Below are positions 58,075 through 64,000 of a stretch of DNA of 64,000 nucleotides, piece by piece. Positions within the stretch are counted from its first letter, which is position 1. Each line of letters starts with the position of its first letter. The position numbers were made by a program, and so were the translations under genes. Where the stretch lies: the NCBI GenBank assembly GCA_026260175.1, contig JAKCWW010001138.1, positions 1 to 64,000 on the forward strand, in the 5' to 3' direction. Source of the DNA: Reticulitermes lucifugus (lineage: Eukaryota > Arthropoda > Insecta > Blattodea > Rhinotermitidae). The notes below the pieces were generated by a model. That model was not told the origin of the DNA. It ran no database searches and worked only from the letters and a program-made list of their open reading frames with translations.

Positions 58075-59460
58075 AAATTTTATTCGTAAGTTCAAACTTT
58101 GAAGCCTGAGAAACAAAGGCTGAAGTGAATATATCTCCAGCTTGGTACCCTGACACAGCAGACTTCCCAGTTAGGTTTGGTGCAGATAACGTACTTAACA
58201 CCTCGGCACTCGGAATTCTATTGTGTTGGCAACAATGATGGCAGCTGAGCGGGAGATGAAGTGGTACAGAAATTAGCGCGAACAGCACCGACCGAGAGAG
58301 GAAAGACGAGACGGCTCACTGAAAGCGGAAAATCGATCGAAATATTATTAGCAAGAGCACGGCATACCCCACTCTAACGTCCGTTGTCTCTTCCCTGCAT
58401 CCTTCCGTATTTAATTTTTCCATCCTTTCTTTTTTTCCTTTCCATGTTCCTCCACGCTTATATGCTTTATTCTCGTTTTTAGCCTACTTTACTTATTTAA
58501 AATCGACGAAAAGAGGGTCATGAGATCTGCGTGTCTCCAATTTAAACTTTCAAAACATCTGAGCGAATTTCACGAGATCACGATACCTGGTATAAATGTT
58601 ACGCTATTAGAGAAGGCCTCCATGTCGTAATATTTAACTTAATACAATCATAACAAAAGCATGGAGAATGTGTAAACGTGTGAGGTGGAAACGACCACAG
58701 GACCACTTACTTTAAGTCACTGTATGTATGATAACAGACCCTAGAAATATGCGTAACTTTCCTTAAGGCAGTACTTCCGTAAAATCCAAAATAACAACAT
58801 GGCGGAGGTGCGAAATATACTTTGGCTTTTCGCTTAATGGAGGTGACAAATGACCCATTGGAGCTAGGCAAGTGATATTTAGTACGGAGATAGGTTATAA
58901 AAATCCCTATGAAAACCGTATGAAATATTGTTTCTATTTAAAAAAATGACAAACATGACGCTGATGACAACTTTTATGGAATTATTTCCGATAAACAAAT
59001 ATATACTTCAATAATGAGTCCTTCACAAAAATAAAATAACATCAGAACCATAATAAAATAACAAATCTGCTGACTAGAAAGTCCCTGCAACAGAAAAGGT
59101 GACTTCGTTTGTTCTGTTCAGCACCCCTTGTTATCTATTTCTGTCGCTTTCTCCTTCTTTCATCCTTCAATTTTACATTCCCCCTTTGTCATCTCATCTT
59201 CGCTTCTCATTTAATTCTCCTCTCCTTTTGCTTACTTCCTTCCCTGTTTCTATCGACTTCTCCGCTTTCCATTATCTGGTAGATACGATAAACAACTACA
59301 TACTCTCTGATTCTGACAGTCACATCTGACACACGGAATCGTATTTCGTTTTCAAAGGTGTAATTCACATCGCTGTGCTTGCTACCCATTAGAGGCTTTG
59401 TGTTTCATAGACGGAGTTCAAGTATTAAATTCGGCTGTCAAGTTTCACTTTCGTACGTTC
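58075..59460. other. Stretch with no recognisable gene
   Basis: 59100-59280 is pyrimidine-rich with low-complexity frames. No family recognised. Confidence 0.4.
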
Positions 59461-59464
59461 AATA

Positions 59465-59745
59465 GTTTCTATTATTAAGGTGATGAAATCAAGGAGGATG
59501 AGATGGGCGGGTCACGTGACACGGACGGTAAAGAAGATAAAGTCGTTTAGGGTTTTTGTATAAAAACCTGAAGGAATGAGGTGGCTTGGAAGGCCAACGC
59601 GAAAATAAGAAGTGAAAATTAAAATGGATCAAAACGAAAGACGCTGGGTGTGGACTAGATTCATTAGGCACATGATATAGTCAAACTGCAAGCTGTTGTG
59701 AATGCAGTAATGAGCCTTAATGTTCCATAATTGTAGAAAATTCCT
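59465..59745 (+). mobile_element. LINE 3'-end ORF2 fragment
   Basis: IIKVMKSRRMRWAGHVTRTV, then KPEGMRWLGRPTRK and IKMDQNERRWVWTRFI. The GHVTRT and GRPTRK..IKMD words are the diagnostic C-terminal LINE block. It contains stops and ends near the 3' word GAGCCTTAATGTTCCAT. Confidence 0.85.
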
Positions 59746-59795
59746 TGACAAACTAAGGAACAATCGGCTGCTCAAAAATTACTTTGTTCCATGGA

Positions 59796-59870
59796 GTAAT
59801 TTATTTATTTATTTATTTACTTATTTAGTTGGTCAGTCAGTTATTTAGTCATTCAATCAGTCATTAGTTA
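59796..59870. repeat. (TTTA)n then (AGTC)n simple repeat
   Basis: TTTATTTATTTATTTA followed by GGTCAGTCAGTTATTTAGTC. Confidence 0.85.
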
Positions 59871-60399
59871 GCTTACGAGTTACGTTAAATATTTTCAGAG
59901 TAAAACTCACAATTTCTCCATTATGCTTAGATTTATGAAAATCATGCAAGAATACGTAATGATAAGCCATTTATGATTAAAATATATCGGTATCATTAGG
60001 AATGAAGACTGGAGACAACATTTCCTTATAAACACTCAGACACGTCACATTTATATACGGGATTCATTTCCGTTCATCGATTCATATTCCGCGCCCGTCT
60101 GAATATTACGTCATCTCCTACGCTGCCAATACATAAATCGTCCGTCTCTTATAATATCCTCAGTATTATAGTTTGTACATTTAAGTCGTTGGAATATAAG
60201 CGTCAAGTCTGTCGACAGAGAGATAGCCCAGTTACGTTGAAGAAGTGACGAAGACGAAATGAAAACGTCTTGGTTTATATAAAGATATATGCAGAATTAC
60301 AATCTTCATTACCATGACTTTCACTATATGTTTAGATTATACGTAGTCTCTTGAACATAACATAAAATGCGCTGTACGAGTATGTTATGTGCCACTGGC

Positions 60400-60470
60400 A
60401 ATCGCTGAACAGACGTCCTTGCGGATGAGTCTTCGTAGACGAAACCGGTAGCCAGACTTGGTAATAAAGG
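60400..60470 (+). repeat. GAAAC-hairpin core, most hammerhead-like copy
   Basis: GCGGATGA, stem GTCT (60429-60432), loop TCGT, stem AGAC (60437-60440), GAAACCGGTAGCC. Spacing is exactly that of a hammerhead core (seven bases, stem II, GAAA), but the second base of CUGAUGA is G here. No cleavage site or stem III partner could be assigned. Confidence 0.6.
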
Positions 60471-60770
60471 TCACAGTTCTGCCGGCGAGAAAATTTGCTT
60501 CATTTATGCATCTGTGATTGAGCACAATGGGATGTCACAATTAAAGATTATGTAAACGTCATAAAAACAAAGAAAAATTTATGGCTGGAATATCATTAAC
60601 GTAAAACAGAAAGATAAAACCACGCCTTGACAGATAGTACAAATTCTGTACAAGAATAATGCTGAATTGACAGAATACAGAAATTAAAGTGTTTCAGCTT
60701 TAATATTGTATCTATGGAGGACGAGATAAGTAGCTGTGTTGAAGGGAACGTAAATGAAAGCGTAAGTTAT

Positions 60771-61063
60771 GAGATCAGGTACGCTACACTAATATAAATA
60801 CTCACTACTCTCTAATTAATTATAACGCCACGGAGCAGAGTTACTCTGAGATAAGGTACACTTCAGTAATATAAATACTCACTAATCTCTAATTAATTAA
60901 ACACGTCACGGAACAGTTACTCTGAGATAAGGTACACTTCAGTAATATAAATACTCACTAATCTCTTAATTAATGATAACGTCACGGAGCAGAGTTACTC
61001 TGAGACAAGGTACACTTCAGTAATATAAATGTACACTACTCTCTAATTAATTACAACGTCACG
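60771..61063 (+). repeat. ~77 bp tandem repeat, four copies
   Basis: GGTACRCTWCASTAATATAA-type starts at 60778, 60855, 60931 and 61009. Each unit has AATACTCACTA, TCTAATTAATTA, ACGTCACGGAGCAGAGTTAC. The first and last copies are more diverged than the middle two. Confidence 0.95.
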
Positions 61064-61069
61064 TATACG

Positions 61070-62055
61070 TTGTGTATACAAATGTGTTGTTGTACAAAGC
61101 AAAGTCAGACTTTCCCTATACTTAATCAAACACCAAACCGATATAGTCCAATTGAAATATCCTACTCCCTTGTCACTGCATAGCTAAACGCATTACAAAT
61201 GTATAGTTGTAAGTCATAAATTTCCTTTAGTGTGACATATATTTCAGACATCAGTGAAGTCTACAATTAGTGTTACTTACAGTTGTTTGTATTTTGGATG
61301 CTGCAGAATTCCAAGAAAACTAATAAAGTCAGATTTCGTATACAGGAAGTGTTAGGTTGATCAATTCCAATGAAAACTGCCTTCGCACCAAAACTTTCAA
61401 AGTAGATTCGCCTAGCACTCCATTTAAATAAAATCGCTTCAATATATTCGTCAATGAAATATATACAGACTGCTCTGGCAAAAAGCACTTTGTTGAAATC
61501 TCGGAATTCTGCTGGAATCCCGTCTATCCTGTCTAAAAGCCCTCAATTACGAAGAAACTTATCTGAAGGCAAGTCTGTACAGACGTACCTCTGAAAACTG
61601 AATTCTGGTAGCGTCCACATACAAGAACTCTTTTCCCATACCTGCGAATACTTTAATCGACAGGGAGATCATTAAAGAAGTAATGACGGACGGTGCTGTC
61701 AGTAAGCTAGGTGCAGACGTTGTGCAAACTGGCCTGACAAGCCGCATTGTTTATTACAATAACCTTTACTTTTTAACTCTCCACAAACATGGCGACGACC
61801 TGGAAATTTCGATAAACTGCTTAACGAACTCATGATTGAGGCCCCTTAAATCTCTCATACAATAGGTAAAAAATAAATTGTTAACATTCGTTCTGATTAA
61901 TACCAACAATAAGTATTAATCAGGTCCAGAATGCCACTGTCTCACTATGCTGTACTCCACTCGCCAAACACGTTGAAACTTGTATCCGCCTGTCTGTAAT
62001 TCTGCAGCAAGAAATCAAGTGGATGCAGAAGTCACGCAAACAAATATTGAGATGG
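61070..62055. other. Stretch with no recognisable gene
   Basis: No family recognised. Confidence 0.4.
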
Positions 62056-62059
62056 ACCA

Positions 62060-62130
62060 TCAATCGCAATATCTTTTATTATGGAAAACGTATTATATAT
62101 TTCGTCTTTTCACAAAGCCATCATCAGGCA
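62060..62130 (-). repeat. GAAAC-hairpin core with CTGATGATGG
   Basis: Minus strand: CCTGATGATGG, stem CTTT/AAAG around GTGA, AC, GAAATATATAATACG. The first block carries the canonical CTGATGA, but the final C of GAAAC is T. Confidence 0.6.
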
Positions 62131-62189
62131 AAATATTAGAGAAAACAAAATCTTTTTATAAAAAAACAGTGCTAAATTGACAGGAGACT

Positions 62190-62477
62190 AAAGCCTAAAG
62201 AGGCCCTTCGGGGTCCAGGAGGTTGAGGCTTCCAGAATTTCTAGACATTAGGCACATGAAGGTGGTAAGGTTGTCGGCCGTACGCACCGGACACCTTTTC
62301 CCGCCAGGAGGTATTCCTGGTACTCATTTCCGTTAGAGGCTGAGTCGACCCCAGGGCCATAGTGCGGCCGGAAGGATTATGTCAATGAAAAATTCCAATG
62401 ACACCATCGGGAATCGAACCCGCGGCCTTCCGGCTTGTAGCGCAGTGCCTCAACCAACTGCACCACCGCATACCCCG
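62190..62477 (-). mobile_element. tRNA-like SINE (family E), lacks the 3' tail
   Basis: Minus strand: A box GTGGTGCAGTTGGTTGAGG, B box GCGGGTTCGATTCCCGATGG, CCTTCCGGCCGCACTATGG, GTCGACTCAGCCTCTAACG, CCAGGAATACCTCCTGGCGG, TCTAGAAATTCTGGAAGCC. It ends before the TTTACC repeat, and no target duplication was found. Confidence 0.93.
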
Positions 62478-62479
62478 AA

Positions 62480-63480
62480 AGGGGGCAGAGATATCAATAT
62501 TTGAAGTGTTCATACAGGTTTCCTTTTCTCTGTTGGTCGAAACTGACTTAAAAGTTAAAATGTTCAAACATATTGAAACTACATTAAAATGCGGTATTTT
62601 TTACACAGAACTTATAATATGATCAGTGACTTCACGTCTAAGCTCCTTCTTGACGGATATTTGCATTGGAAATAAGAGAAATGGCGCAGAAGCCTCCTAA
62701 AGATGCTAACATTTTTATTCTGATTATAAGGAACAATTTTTTCAGACCTGGAGCTTGTCAATGAATTTTTTGGCAACGATTTATATACACTATTCTGTTA
62801 TTTTGTGTGTGTGTGGTACAGTTGAACATACGCAGTGAGAAAGATGAAAACACTGCCTTGTGGAGGAGCGACTGGCTGTAATGAAATACTGTCTGAAAAT
62901 ATACGAGTATTTGTGATTGACGGACCATCTGTTTCTCTATTCAGGCATCAGAGTGGGACATCCCACCCCAAGATGTTTCGCAGGTTTGACTACAGACCAG
63001 TAGGTCTTAGAGACTTCACCACACAAGCAGAGGGTTGTCTCCAGACTTAGATCTTTGTACGGACACCTTAATATTCTCCGTTCTATTCATCAGTCTTTGC
63101 ATATAAATTTCAGAATACTGTATACATCGGTGCTCTCCACGTGCTCTGTTTCTTATCTGTTCATGATCATCCTCCCGTATATAATCTCTTTTGTGTAAGT
63201 AACATGGTTAATGACTTAAATTTATAAATATTCTTCTGCGAATAAATGTTCATTGGTTTTCATGGGCTCATGAAATATCGACTTCGAAATGTACGATTTA
63301 AAATTGATTCACAGACTACTTTATATTCTCTTCTATGTTAATAACACTGACGTAGCTAAAACTGTCCAATATGTCCAGTTATTAATTTTATTAATATTAT
63401 TAATTTTAGTAATTTGATAGTACACTTAAATAAAGGACAATAATTTACTGACCACACACGAACTTCAAAACAAGTGATGT
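62480..63480. other. Stretch with no recognisable gene
   Basis: A TG run lies at 62801-62814. No family recognised. Confidence 0.4.
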
Positions 63481-63485
63481 TATTT

Positions 63486-63545
63486 CTTTATGGTTTATTT
63501 AGCGACGCCATCAGTACCTCAGAATACAGAGCGTCTAAATGTATG
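63486..63545. repeat. Dispersed repeat shared with 34785-34880
   Basis: TGGTTTATTTAGCGACGCCA then TCAGTACCTCAGAATACAG, GCGTCTAAATG. The AGCGACGC..GCGTC words are inverted and could form a short hairpin. Confidence 0.45.
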
Positions 63546-63549
63546 ATGA

Positions 63550-64000
63550 TCACAGAAGTATGAAGTGTGCGGAAAGAAGTCGCCGTGACCTAATTTAATG
63601 CACTCTCGCGGAATTTTCGTGGAGAGCGGAAGACACCGTGACAGATGCCAAGACTGTTGTTATCATGACCGAAATTCGAACTGTTCACCCCGGAACAAAA
63701 ATCAGAATCCTCGGTCAAAGTGGCAAACGGTTTTTGTTGTGAATTCCAGCGTAAAATCAATATACGTTGAGTGCTTGGGTCAAGATCGCTTGTGTTGTTT
63801 TCACATGAAACTCAATAACAGTTGCTATGTCTCGTAAAACATTCAGTCATAGCGGAACAGACTACTGGCAAGCGCAGTATGTCCTTCATGTTGAAGAAAT
63901 ACCGCAAACTTCGCCGTAACCTGTGTTATCTAGTAACGGTTAGGAATGTTGTCTGAGGAAGCATACCGCACGGCTTTTAAGAACTTCATAACACACAAAA
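63550..64000. other. Stretch with no recognisable gene
   Basis: An open frame of 79 codons (63598-63837, plus) has no recognised similarity. The stretch runs to the window edge. Confidence 0.4.

Noticed and set aside
22899-62477. tRNA genes, because of clear A and B box sequences
   Set aside because: All occurrences belong to multi-copy elements with common bodies and tails. None folds into a complete tRNA with acceptor stem and anticodon loop on inspection, so they are SINE heads.

Overview
This 64 kb window looks like intergenic or intronic DNA from a large, repeat-rich arthropod genome. I could not recognise a single intact host protein-coding exon, tRNA, rRNA or other RNA gene. The base composition is AT-rich, open frames are short and mostly at chance length, and nearly everything identifiable is a transposable-element fragment or a tandem repeat. 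The tRNA-derived SINEs, the LINE 3'-end fragments and the GAAAC-hairpin repeats resemble repeats I associate with cockroaches and termites (Blattodea). That assignment rests on memory and is an inference. I recognised no retrovirus, LTR element, Polinton or toxin gene. Layout: 1-10 kb holds a long TAG microsatellite, a small foldback remnant, an inverted repeat pair, a foldback element with target duplication and a LINE 3' end. 10-20 kb holds further hairpin-repeat units, a SINE with a perfect 12 bp target duplication, LINE crumbs and a second foldback with a perfect 15 bp duplication. 19.6-20.4 kb and 31.5-32.3 kb carry a degenerate ~142 bp tandem repeat in opposite orientations. 21-31 kb holds several tRNA-type SINEs, one split by an apparently false assembly gap. 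35-48 kb is a patchwork of SINEs, LINE 3' ends and foldbacks, including a foldback inserted in a LINE end. 48.6-50.6 kb is the only element with a recognisable protein: a decayed, internally deleted pogo/CENP-B-type (DDE_1) DNA transposon. 54-64 kb holds more SINE/LINE debris plus a 53 bp x 6 array and a ~77 bp x 4 array. The most interesting pattern is a dispersed family of short units built as a constant CTGANGAT block, a hairpin whose stem sequence differs between copies while staying paired, and a constant GAAAC(G/A)T block. The order resembles the conserved core of a hammerhead ribozyme (CUGANGA, stem II, GAAA), though most copies have one extra base. Many units occur as head-to-head inverted pairs, and several of these pairs are bounded by 9-15 bp direct repeats of the kind left by LINE-driven retroposition. 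A second pattern is that two unrelated tRNA-SINE families carry the same TTTACC-repeat 3' tail, suggesting one LINE machinery mobilised both.
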